Source: Neorhodopirellula pilleata (GTDB lineage: Bacteria > Planctomycetota > Planctomycetia > Pirellulales > Pirellulaceae). From it: 64,000 bases of DNA. Of this stretch, positions 27,110-35,881 are shown in pieces. The notes under the pieces are model-generated. The model saw only the letters and a program-made list of their open reading frames with translations, did not search any database and was not told where the DNA came from. The position numbers and the translations under genes are program-made. How positions within the stretch are numbered: position 1 is the first letter of the stretch; every line of letters starts with the position of its first letter. The stretch spans positions 894,298-958,297 of the forward strand of contig NZ_SJPM01000002.1 in NCBI RefSeq assembly GCF_007859915.1, written 5' to 3'.

Positions 27110-27490
27110 TCAGAAAAGGCGTTGATAGCAAGCAAAGAACAGTCCCGCGTGAGCGATTAGCAAAACCGATGCCGGGATCGGTCGCGACGAGAACAGTCCG
27201 ACGATTGCCAGGGCGCACCCGAGCGCCGTGACGAGGACTCCGCCGCCGGGGAAGTATTGATAGCAAGCGAGCGAGAAAATAGCCACCCACGCCGACGCCC
27301 AAATGGCCGAACGAAGGACTCCCCATTCGGGATCCAAGACGTCGTTGGCTCGTATTTCGACGGCTCGAAAAGCGATCGTCGCGTCAGCTTGAACTGCATT
27401 GCCGAGCGTTTCGCCTGCCGGCATCGATTGCGCGAACGGACTGCCTTTGCGAACCGTATCGTCTCGGGGCGTGTCAGCAGGTTCGGTCAC
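27110..27490 (-). CDS. Small membrane protein of unknown function
   Basis: This 126-residue protein has an Asp/Thr-rich N-terminus of about 60 residues and then three closely spaced hydrophobic helices (AIWASAWVAIFSLACYQYF, GVLVTALGCALAIVGLF, ASVLLIAHAGLFFACYQ). It lies 29 bp upstream of the BRCT/MerR gene on the same strand, so may be co-transcribed. No family is recognised. Confidence 0.6.
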   Translation of the reverse strand: MTEPADTPRDDTVRKGSPFAQSMPAGETLGNAVQADATIAFRAVEIRANDVLDPEWGVLRSAIWASAWVAIFSLACYQYFPGGGVLVTALGCALAIVGLFSSRPIPASVLLIAHAGLFFACYQRLF

Positions 27491-27710
27491 GATGAGTGTT
27501 CTTCGTTGGGTAAGCTAGGTTGAACAACATATCAAACGTCAGTGCCACAAAACGTGGAGCGGAATCGCCGATTTCGTGAGGTTGAATCTTGTTCATTCGA
27601 AACTTGCCCAGCTATCCTAGTGGTCTGGGGCAGATCAACATTCTACGCGATGTTCCTTGTTTGCGGGGCCGCCGGGTGCTCTTCCGTTCGAATCTTCCAT
27701 TGGTTTCAAG

Positions 27711-30700
27711 ATGCCGCTTTCATTCGTTTTCAGTCGAACCCGCTCGCCTCGCGTCTTGCTCGCCGTTTACCTGTTGGGAGTGAACATCGTCGGAGGCGTT
27801 TCGCCAAGTCTATCCGTCGCTGCCGACGTTGCCAGCGTCAAGCGTACCGCCGCGACTCCTCAGATTTCGGAATCGTCCGACGAGCCGATGGAGTCCATGT
27901 CGGCCATCCGACTACCCCCGAATTGGTCGATCGATTTGTTCGCCGCCGAACCGGACGTCGCCAACGTAGTCGCCTTCGACGTCGATCACCAAGGTCGCCT
28001 TTATGTTTGCGAAACCTTCCGTCAAAACCGCGGCGTTACCGACAATCGGGCTCACGACGAGAAATGGTTGCTCGCTGATTTAGCGGCCGAAACGGTCCAA
28101 GATCGCATCGACTATCACAAGCGTTTGCTCGGCGACGGCGCGAACGCCTTTGCTCAACAGGAAGACCGAATCCGTCGGATCGTGGACACCGACGGCGACG
28201 GTTCGGCCGACGAAAGCACGGTGTTCGCCGATGGATTCAACTCGCTCGAAGAAGGCACGGGCGCCGGCGTGCTCGCCCACCGAGGTAAGGTCTATTACAC
28301 CTGCATTCCTAAATTGTGGCAGTTCACCGATCCCGACGGGGACGGAGTTGCGGATGAGCGAACGATTCTCTCGGATGGCTATGGGGTGCGCGTCGCCTTC
28401 CGCGGTCACGACTTACACGGCGTGACGGTCGGGTACGACGGGCGTTTGTATTTTTCGATCGGCGATCGAGGCTTTTACGTTATCAACAAAGAAGGCGAAA
28501 CGCTGGCCAATCCCGCCGAAGGAGCCGTGTTTCGATGCGAACTCGATGGCACCGGTTTGGAGGTTTTCGCCCACGGACTTCGCAACCCGCAGGAACTCGA
28601 CTTCAACGACTACGGCGATTGGTTCACCGTCGACAACAATTCCGACAGCGGAGACAAGGCCCGCATCGTCCATCTGCTCGAACACGGCGACAGCGGTTGG
28701 CGAATGCACTATCAATACCTGCCCGATCGTGGTCCCTTCAATCGACAAAAGATCTGGGAACCGCACCACAACGAACGGCCCGCTCATTTGATTCCTCCGG
28801 TCGCGAACTTTACTGACGGGCCTTCGGGATTGGCCTACTATCCCGGCACCGGATTCGGCGATGAACTCAACGATCGATTTCTGATCTGTGATTTTCGTGG
28901 CGGCCCGAGCAACAGTGGCATCCGTTCGTTCCAGCTACAAAATGACGGCGCGTTTTATCAGCTCGCCGCGGACGCCCAACCGATCTGGAGTGTGCTCGCC
29001 ACCGATATTGCGTTCGGGCCCGGAGGGGAATTGTTCGTCAGCGATTGGGTCAACGGCTGGGACGGATTGGGCAAAGCGAGAATCTACCGGATCACCGATC
29101 CCGCAGCTCAACAAGAACCGATCGTCGAAGAAGTCAAACGATTGCTCGCTTCGGACGTTTCGCAAATCGAGGTCGCTGCGCTGACTGAACACTTACGGCA
29201 CGCGGATCGGCGAGTCCGTTTGATGTCGCAGTGGGAACTGGCGATCCGAGGCGAAGCCGACGCGTTGGTCGGCGTGATGAAGAATTTAGAGATTAAACCG
29301 CGATTTCGGTTGCACGGTTTCTGGGGTGCCGAACACGCGGCAAGACTTCAGCCCACGTTACGACCAGCCGTCGTGGCAGCCGCTCGTGAGCTGCTCGACG
29401 ACCCGAGTGAGTGGATTCGCGCGGCCGCCTGCTCGCTGCTCGGTGATCAGAAAGATGGCGATTCGGTCGTCAAGCTGATTCAAAAGGTCAACGACGAAAA
29501 CGCTCGCGTTGCTTACTTTGCCACCATGGCTTTGTCGGAACTGATCCAAGCCGACACGTCGGCATCGGACTCGGTGACCTCCCAAGCGTTCGTGTCGGTC
29601 GTCGCGATGACCGCCCGCAATGCCAACGCAGACCCCGCTTTGCGACATGCGGCGATCCGATTCATGACCGAGTCGGTTCGTGAATCCGATTTGGTCGACC
29701 TGCGAACTCATGAAAGTGTCGACGTGCGCCGCGCCGCCGTTGCCGCCCTTCGAGGCAAGCACAGCGAACAGATCGCCGAGTACCTCTCCGATTCATCTGC
29801 GTTGGTTGCTACCGAAGCCGCCATGGCGATTCACGACGAACCGATTCCGGCGGCCGAGGATAGCTTGGTTGAACTACTCAGTTCCAAGGATCTTCCGCTC
29901 GACTCCGATCCGCTGCTGCGACGGGTACTCTCGGCGGCCTACCGGATCGGCACTCCCTCCGCAGCAGCGTCCGTTGCCGGGTTTGCGGCGTCGGACTTAT
30001 CGCCGAAATGGGCTCGGATCGAGGCCATCGATCTGCTCGGTCATTGGGCGGATCCCGATCCAAGATGTCGCGTGACGAACGAGTTTCGACCGCTCCCTCC
30101 GCGGCCCGCACCGGCGCAGGGCACGACCGAACCGGTTGCCAAAGCCGCCCTTTCCGCTCGCATCGACGAACTCATGCTCGCGGGCGACGAAGTCCGCGAG
30201 AAAGTCATCGACGTTGCTTCCAAACTGGGAATCTCCAAGATCACGCCGAACCTGATCGCCCGTTTCGAAAAGGCTAACGCGCGTCCCGAAGCGCGAGCTT
30301 CCGCGTTGACCGCAATCGGTCGATTGAGCCCCGCCGAAGCCATCGCACTGGCGAAAAAAGTTGATGGACAGCAACCGGTTAAAGTCATTTTGGCCAGCCT
30401 GGATGTTTTGGGGCGTCTCGACGCGAAGCAATCGGTCGAGCGTATCGTCGATGCCACCAAGAGCGAAAGCCAATCCGTTCGTGGTCTTGCTTGGGACTTG
30501 CTCGCTGAGAATAGTTCGCCGCTCGCGGTGGAAACGATCTCAGCCGGTTTCAAGGACTATCTATCCGATACACTGCCGACGGATGTGCGTTTGAACGTTG
30601 CCGAAGCGGTTCGGAAACGATTGCCGCAATCAACCATCGACGATCTGCTCGACTATCAAGCGAAAAAGCAAACCAGCGAGCCGCTTGCGAAATGGTACGA

Positions 30701-31160
30701 CTCCTTGCACGGCGGAGACGCAGAGGCAGGAAAGAAGGTCTTTTTCGAGAAAACCGAGCTATCCTGCGTTCGATGCCATAAAGTCGACCGAGCCGGCGGC
30801 GAAGTGGGCCCGAACTTGACCGTGATCGGCAAGACCCGCGATCGCCGCACGTTGCTCGAAGCAATCTGTTTGCCCGACGCGAAGATCGCCGAAGGGTTCG
30901 AAACCGCCGTGATCGCCGACGAAGACGGCCAAGTCTACACGGGAATCGTCGCCAGCGAGAACGAAGAGTTCGTCGACCTGATCGCCGCCGACGGCACACG
31001 GTCGTCGATCGACAAAGAGCTGATCATCGCCCGCAAGAAAGGCAAATCATCGATGCCTGCAGGACTCGTCGATCAGATGACTCCACGCCAACTCCGCGAC
31101 CTCGTCGCGTATCTCGCGAGTCTTCAAGTCGACCCGAGAGCGACCACCGAGGTGGAATAG
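27711..31160 (+). CDS. PVC-type haem-binding CxxCH protein with beta-propeller and HEAT repeats
   Basis: This 1149-residue protein starts at ATG 27711, which opens into a signal peptide (SPRVLLAVYLLGVNIVGGV, cleavage near residue 35). About residues 60-480 form the PVC sorbosone-dehydrogenase-like propeller (WSIDLFAAEPDVANVVAFDV, VDTDGDGSADESTVFADGF, YTCIPKLW). A long alpha-solenoid of HEAT-like repeats follows (about 485-990). The C-terminal 140 residues are a cytochrome c domain with CxxCH at C1019 (LSCVRCHKVDRAGGEVGPNL). This is a widespread planctomycete architecture of unknown substrate, probably periplasmic. It has no operon partner. Confidence 0.88.
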   Translation: MPLSFVFSRTRSPRVLLAVYLLGVNIVGGVSPSLSVAADVASVKRTAATPQISESSDEPMESMSAIRLPPNWSIDLFAAEPDVANVVAFDVDHQGRLYVCETFRQNRGVTDNRAHDEKWLLADLAAETVQDRIDYHKRLLGDGANAFAQQEDRIRRIVDTDGDGSADESTVFADGFNSLEEGTGAGVLAHRGKVYYTCIPKLWQFTDPDGDGVADERTILSDGYGVRVAFRGHDLHGVTVGYDGRLYFSIGDRGFYVINKEGETLANPAEGAVFRCELDGTGLEVFAHGLRNPQELDFNDYGDWFTVDNNSDSGDKARIVHLLEHGDSGWRMHYQYLPDRGPFNRQKIWEPHHNERPAHLIPPVANFTDGPSGLAYYPGTGFGDELNDRFLICDFRGGPSNSGIRSFQLQNDGAFYQLAADAQPIWSVLATDIAFGPGGELFVSDWVNGWDGLGKARIYRITDPAAQQEPIVEEVKRLLASDVSQIEVAALTEHLRHADRRVRLMSQWELAIRGEADALVGVMKNLEIKPRFRLHGFWGAEHAARLQPTLRPAVVAAARELLDDPSEWIRAAACSLLGDQKDGDSVVKLIQKVNDENARVAYFATMALSELIQADTSASDSVTSQAFVSVVAMTARNANADPALRHAAIRFMTESVRESDLVDLRTHESVDVRRAAVAALRGKHSEQIAEYLSDSSALVATEAAMAIHDEPIPAAEDSLVELLSSKDLPLDSDPLLRRVLSAAYRIGTPSAAASVAGFAASDLSPKWARIEAIDLLGHWADPDPRCRVTNEFRPLPPRPAPAQGTTEPVAKAALSARIDELMLAGDEVREKVIDVASKLGISKITPNLIARFEKANARPEARASALTAIGRLSPAEAIALAKKVDGQQPVKVILASLDVLGRLDAKQSVERIVDATKSESQSVRGLAWDLLAENSSPLAVETISAGFKDYLSDTLPTDVRLNVAEAVRKRLPQSTIDDLLDYQAKKQTSEPLAKWYDSLHGGDAEAGKKVFFEKTELSCVRCHKVDRAGGEVGPNLTVIGKTRDRRTLLEAICLPDAKIAEGFETAVIADEDGQVYTGIVASENEEFVDLIAADGTRSSIDKELIIARKKGKSSMPAGLVDQMTPRQLRDLVAYLASLQVDPRATTEVE

Positions 31161-31172
31161 GTGCATGGATTG

Positions 31173-31550
31173 GGCTAGTGCTTTGTCTAGATTCAACATT
31201 AGGGTTGGCAACATTAGCCGTTTGGGCGCTAGCGGGTGTTGATTTAATCGTAACCCGAAGCGTTAGCGAGGGATTGAGCGCCATTAAATCCTTTGTAGGT
31301 ATCCCTCGCTCACGCTTCGGGTTACGATGCAAACTAAATCAACAGCCCGCTAGCCCCGGTTTTTTGCGACGGAACCGTGGCTAGCGGGCTGTTGATTTAG
31401 TGCACGATTGGGCGTTTTCGTTTAACGGCAAGCCGCAGGCGTCTGCGTTCTCAAGCTCTGTCGCCTGCGGCTTGCCGTTAAACGATTAAATCAACAGCCC
31501 GCTAGCGCCAAAACGGCTAATCCTAAAATTAAAGTTGGACAAAGCACTAG
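31173..31550. repeat. Compound nested palindromes
   Basis: Outer arms (31173-31235 and 31498-31550) pair TAGTGCTTTGTC with GACAAAGCACTA and carry GGCGCTAGCGGG against CCCGCTAGCGCC. Inside lie two separate palindromes. One (31230-31353) has CGTAACCCGAAGCG and CGCTTCGGGTTACG arms. The other (31380-31506) has TTTAACGGCAAGCCGCAGGC arms. Both are flanked by GCTAGCGGG and TTGATTTA. The first inner type recurs at 48076-48193. It looks like insertion of one element type into another, or stepwise duplication. Confidence 0.75.
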
Positions 31551-31704
31551 GCAAACGGACGGGCCGTTGGCCCCAAAACTATGAAGATTCAAGGGATCTC
31601 CGCCGGGTTTGCCCCGGCGGGATCACAACTGCAAGCTACAACGTTACGCCTGCCTGCGAAACTCTTAACGAGTTTCGCTACCTTAAAAATTAAGCTTTAC
31701 CGAC

Positions 31705-33792
31705 CTAGCGAGCGCCGGCCAGTTCAGCTTTCTTCTTCATCGCGATGATGTCTTCTTGGATGTTCGATGGAGTTTGGCGATAAGCACAAAGTTCCATCGT
31801 GAACGTTCCTTGACCTTGAGTCATCGAGCGAAGGTCGGTGGCATAACCGAAGGTTTCAGCCAATGGAACTTCGGCCCGAATGATCGTCATGCCTTCATTG
31901 GTATCGTTGCTGGTCATCAGACCACGACGACGAATCACGTCACCGGTAACGGTACCTTGGAAGTTTTCGGGACATTCAATTTCGACGTTCATGATCGGCT
32001 CGAGCAGCTTTGGTGCGGCTTGCTTGAAGTACTCGCGGAAACAACCTTGGGCGGCGGTGTAGAACGCCTTTTCGCTCGAGTCGACGTCGTGGTAGCTGCC
32101 GTCGAGCAATTCGATCCGGGTTCCCACCACGGGGTATTCCGCGACGGGGCCTTTGCCCAAGATGTCACGGAAGCCTTTTTCCACGGCTGGAATGTACTGC
32201 TTGGGAATCCGGCCGCCGACGACCTTCTCTTCGAACTCAAAGCTATCTTCGCTATCCGAGGCGATCGGGATCAACTTGCCGACGATGTGAGCGTACTGGC
32301 CCGAACCACCGGTTTGCTTCTTGTGCTTGTAGTTGAACTCGACTTCGCGGGTCGGGCTTTCTCGATAAGAAACCTTCGGTGCACCGACTTCGATCTCGAC
32401 GCCGTATTCACGACGAATTCGTTCGATATAAATATCCAAGTGCAACTCACCCATTCCCGAGATCAAAATCTCGTTGGTTTCTTCGTCGGTTTCGACGCGG
32501 AACGTCGGGTCTTCCTTGCGGAAACGTTGCAACGCTTTGCTCATCTTATCGCCGTCGCCACGGTTCATCGGATTGACCGCAATCTTGATCACCGGCTCAG
32601 GCACGAACATCGATTCGAGCGTGCAGTAATCGCGTTCGTTGCCATAAGTATCCCCGGAGGCACAATCGATGCCCATCACGGCGACAATGTCACCGGCCGA
32701 TGCTTCGTCGATTTCTTCGCGCTTTTCGCTGTGCATCCGCACAATGCGGCTGAAGCGTTCCTTCTTTCCGGTTCGTTGGTTGGTGTAGGCTTCACCCTTC
32801 TTGATGCTGCCTTGATAGACTCGCATGAAAGTCAACTGACCGAACGGGTCTTCGACGATCTTGAACGCCATGCCCACGAACGGCTTATCGGCATCGGGGT
32901 AGAGTGGCATCTTGTTGGCTTCGTCGGCCGGGTCGCGACCATGGATCTCACGATCGAGCGGACTGGGCAGATACTGCGTGACCGCGTCGAGCAAAGGTTG
33001 AACGCCTTTGTTCTTGAATGCACTGCCCATGTAGACCGGAGTTGCACCGTTGAGAACGGCTTGACGCATGACCTTGTAAATCATGGCCTTGGGCACTTCC
33101 TCTTCGCTGAGCAACAGTTCCATGACTTCGTCGCTGTAGTTCGATAGCGAGTCCAACATGGCCACGCGTGCTTCTTCAGCTTCGTCTTGCAAGTCGGCGG
33201 GAATCGCACTGGTGACGACCTTCTCGCCTTGGTCGCCCTCGAATGTGTAGGCCTCCATTTCGATCAGGTCGACGACGCCACGGAAGTTTTCTTCCGCACC
33301 GATTGGGATTTGGGCCATGAAGGCGTCCGCCCCGAGTTTATTGCGAAGCTGCTCGACGACGCGACGGGGATTGGCACCCGTTCGGTCCATCTTATTGATG
33401 AACGCCAAACGAGGAATCTGGTAGCGTTTCATTTGGCGGTCGACGGTGATCGATTGGCTCTGCACGCCACCGACGCTGCACAATACGAGCACGGCTCCGT
33501 CGAGAACCCGCAACGAACGTTCGACTTCGACGGTGAAGTCCACGTGGCCGGGTGTGTCGATCAAGTTGATGTGGAAACCCTTGTGCTGGACGCTCGTGGC
33601 GGCGCTGGTGATCGTGATCCCACGTTCTTTTTCGAGTTCCATGTGGTCCATCGTCGCTCCGTCCCCGCCACCGCGAACGTCTTCGATTTTGTGAATTCGA
33701 CCGCTATAAAACAGGATTCGTTCGCTCAGCGTGGTCTTCCCCGAGTCGATGTGGGCGCTGATACCGATGTTTCGGACTTTCTCCAGTTTCAT
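31705..33792 (-). CDS. fusA: Translation elongation factor G
   Basis: This 695-residue protein is the full length of the family. GTPase motifs: AHIDSGKTT, RGITI, DTPGHVDF and NKMDR. The domain IV region with YRESPTREVEF and the C-terminal ribosome-contacting domain (MTSNDTNEGMTIIRAEVPLAE) are intact. The protein drives translocation of tRNA and mRNA on the ribosome. The usual neighbours (rpsL, rpsG, tuf) are absent from this window, so this is probably a stand-alone copy; whether it is the main one cannot be decided here. The region upstream at 33793-33853 is short and shared with the next divergent gene. Confidence 0.95.
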   Translation of the reverse strand: MKLEKVRNIGISAHIDSGKTTLSERILFYSGRIHKIEDVRGGGDGATMDHMELEKERGITITSAATSVQHKGFHINLIDTPGHVDFTVEVERSLRVLDGAVLVLCSVGGVQSQSITVDRQMKRYQIPRLAFINKMDRTGANPRRVVEQLRNKLGADAFMAQIPIGAEENFRGVVDLIEMEAYTFEGDQGEKVVTSAIPADLQDEAEEARVAMLDSLSNYSDEVMELLLSEEEVPKAMIYKVMRQAVLNGATPVYMGSAFKNKGVQPLLDAVTQYLPSPLDREIHGRDPADEANKMPLYPDADKPFVGMAFKIVEDPFGQLTFMRVYQGSIKKGEAYTNQRTGKKERFSRIVRMHSEKREEIDEASAGDIVAVMGIDCASGDTYGNERDYCTLESMFVPEPVIKIAVNPMNRGDGDKMSKALQRFRKEDPTFRVETDEETNEILISGMGELHLDIYIERIRREYGVEIEVGAPKVSYRESPTREVEFNYKHKKQTGGSGQYAHIVGKLIPIASDSEDSFEFEEKVVGGRIPKQYIPAVEKGFRDILGKGPVAEYPVVGTRIELLDGSYHDVDSSEKAFYTAAQGCFREYFKQAAPKLLEPIMNVEIECPENFQGTVTGDVIRRRGLMTSNDTNEGMTIIRAEVPLAETFGYATDLRSMTQGQGTFTMELCAYRQTPSNIQEDIIAMKKKAELAGAR

Positions 33793-33853
33793 TCTTCTTT
33801 ACCTAGGCTGACGTACACGCTCGACCAATGAATCGCCGGGATGCGACAAACGT

Positions 33854-35008
33854 GTGCATCTCAAAAAACCGGCAGGTTCGGAGGCGAAATGCCTCGATCG
33901 TAAGGGTGTGGATGGGGTAAGATTTCGCGTGCGCGAAGCGGAAAATATCGCAAAGGACCGCCCAATCGGGAAGCCCAAAACGACGATTCACACGACTTGG
34001 GGGCATTTTTTGAACCAAACAGGTGCCAAACTGGTGCCGAATCTGGCCAACGGCCCCTCTCACACACGGGATCTTCATTTGATTCAGACGGAACAAGCTG
34101 ATGCCGAGTTCAGCCGGGAGCGTTTGCTTTCGGACGATGAGATCCCTTCGCCGCTGCGTGCTTTGGTCCGTATGGCGCGGGATTGGTTCGCGAATCTCGA
34201 ACAGGCTCCCCTCGCGGTCGTCCTAGGCAGTGGACTGGGTGGTTTGGCGGACGCGATCATCGACCCGATCGCGGTCGGCTATCACCAGATCCCCGGCCTA
34301 GCTCGATCGACCGCGTCAGGACATCGGGGCGAGTTTTTACTGGGCCGTTTGGAGAACATGCCGATCATCGCGATGGCGGGGCGGCTGCACGCCTACGAAG
34401 GTCATTCGATTGAGGCGTTGACCCGACCGATGGCGATCATGGCCGCGATGCGGCCCCGTGCCGTTGTGGTCAGTTGTGCCGCCGGTGGCCTGAATCCGCG
34501 ATACGAAACCGGCGATTTGGTGATCATCGACGAGCATCTCAGCCTTCTGCACGGCAAGATTGGGCTGGGTGGCGTGCCGCTCGGCGAGCCTCATTCGCTT
34601 CACCGATCCGGTCGTCCGACGTGTGACGAATCGCTCGCTGTTTTGGCCGAACAAACGGCGTGGAAGGCCGATTTTCGTTTGCACCGGGGCAGTTATCTCG
34701 CCGTCACCGGTCCGAACTACGAAACCCGCGCTGAGTGCCGGATGATGCGTTCGTGGGGATTTGACCTGATCGGAATGAGCACCGTCCCCGAAGTCGTTCT
34801 GGCTAGTTCGGCCGGATTGCCGACGTTGGCGATCGGTATTGTCACAAACATGGCGGTGCCCGATGCTGCCCAAACGGCCAGTCACGAGGACGTCCTTGCG
34901 GTTTCCTCCGCGGCCGGAGACCGTTTGGAACAAATCGTTCGGGCCATCGCCCGCGACAATATATCGACCTTCGCCCCAGCCGGATGCCCCAGCGAGACGA
35001 CAACATGA
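33854..35008 (+). CDS. Purine nucleoside phosphorylase (start uncertain)
   Basis: The last 300 residues match the trimeric purine nucleoside phosphorylase family: VVLGSGLGGLADAI, STASGHRGEFLLGRLE, GRLHAYEGHSIEALTRP, YLAVTGPNYETRAECRMM and the C-terminal GIVTNMAV. It splits purine nucleosides with phosphate in the cytoplasm. The open frame starts at 33854, but the first 60-75 residues look non-coding. A GTG at 34034 (preceded by ACAGG) and a TTG at 34079 are better start candidates. Its stop overlaps the next start (ATGA at 35005), so the two are coupled. Confidence 0.82.
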   Translation: MHLKKPAGSEAKCLDRKGVDGVRFRVREAENIAKDRPIGKPKTTIHTTWGHFLNQTGAKLVPNLANGPSHTRDLHLIQTEQADAEFSRERLLSDDEIPSPLRALVRMARDWFANLEQAPLAVVLGSGLGGLADAIIDPIAVGYHQIPGLARSTASGHRGEFLLGRLENMPIIAMAGRLHAYEGHSIEALTRPMAIMAAMRPRAVVVSCAAGGLNPRYETGDLVIIDEHLSLLHGKIGLGGVPLGEPHSLHRSGRPTCDESLAVLAEQTAWKADFRLHRGSYLAVTGPNYETRAECRMMRSWGFDLIGMSTVPEVVLASSAGLPTLAIGIVTNMAVPDAAQTASHEDVLAVSSAAGDRLEQIVRAIARDNISTFAPAGCPSETTT

Positions 35009-35763
35009 CGACCGAAATCCAAACTCCCGATTTGACGCTCGATGTCAGCCAGATGACCAACGAGCAAATCCGCTCGGCGATCTCGGGTTTGCCGGCTCCC
35101 GAAGCTGTTCGCCTGAACGATTCGGCGTCGGGCGAAGAATGTCCGCCGCCGCTGGTCGAATTAGCGGGGCTAAACCATCAAGCCGCGATGTGCATGAGGA
35201 TCACGCAGGCGGTTCGCATTCACGGCAAAGGACACTTGGGCGACTTTGCCTTTGCCTGGTGCGATGCGGCCGACGTGCATCTCGAAGGCAGCGTCGGCGA
35301 CGGTGCCTGCGAAGGCATGACGGGCGGAAGGGTGCGAATTACGGGAAATGCCAAGTGTGGCCTGGGGGCGGCGATGACCGGCGGGACCTTGGCGGTCTAC
35401 GGCTCAGCCGGTCCGCGGGTGGGCGCGGCGATGCGCGGCGGCAGCATCTTCGTGCGCGGTGACGTCGGTGAAGATACCGGTGCGGGCGCGCTCGGAGGCA
35501 CGATCGTCGTCGGCGGGGATGCGGGCATGAACTTAGGTGACGGACTCAATAACGTGACGGTGTTCTTGCGCGGCAAAGCCGAATCGTTGGCCCCGGGCGT
35601 CATCCAAGCCCCGCTTCGAAAACGCGAGGAAGTTCGTTTGGGATTGCTGTTGATGAACGCATCGATCCGTGGCAAGCCGTCGGATTTCCGCCGAATCATT
35701 CCCGCCGCCCGCTGGCAAGCCGAGGAAGCCGGCGCGGGTGAAGTCCGCCCCAATTGGCGGTAA
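35005..35763 (+). CDS. GXGXG-motif protein (GltB C-terminal / FwdC-like beta-helix)
   Basis: This 252-residue protein begins at ATG 35005, overlapping the phosphorylase stop. Residues 70-200 are a right-handed beta-helix of repeated glycine-rich turns (GKGHLGDFAFAWCDAADVHLEGSVGD, NAKCGLGAAMTGGTL, GPRVGAAMRGGSIFVRGDVG), matching the glutamate synthase C-terminal GXGXG domain and subunit C of formylmethanofuran dehydrogenase. Those domains are structural. Planctomycetes possess C1-transfer genes, so a role there is possible, but the coupling to a nucleoside phosphorylase is unexplained. No catalytic residue can be assigned. Confidence 0.7.
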   Translation: MTTEIQTPDLTLDVSQMTNEQIRSAISGLPAPEAVRLNDSASGEECPPPLVELAGLNHQAAMCMRITQAVRIHGKGHLGDFAFAWCDAADVHLEGSVGDGACEGMTGGRVRITGNAKCGLGAAMTGGTLAVYGSAGPRVGAAMRGGSIFVRGDVGEDTGAGALGGTIVVGGDAGMNLGDGLNNVTVFLRGKAESLAPGVIQAPLRKREEVRLGLLLMNASIRGKPSDFRRIIPAARWQAEEAGAGEVRPNWR

Positions 35764-35881
35764 CGAAAGTCGCCAAGACTTTCGGTGACCCAATGGCTGG
35801 ATCGAAATTCTCTCGTCGTTTCGCTATCTGCGAAATCAATCTGGTTAAATCACAACTCCAATCTTTTCAAACAATTCATTC

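Noticed and set aside
31756..33147. 463-residue plus-strand ORF opposite fusA
   Set aside because: It is the exact antisense of a conserved elongation factor and has no family match; a shadow frame.
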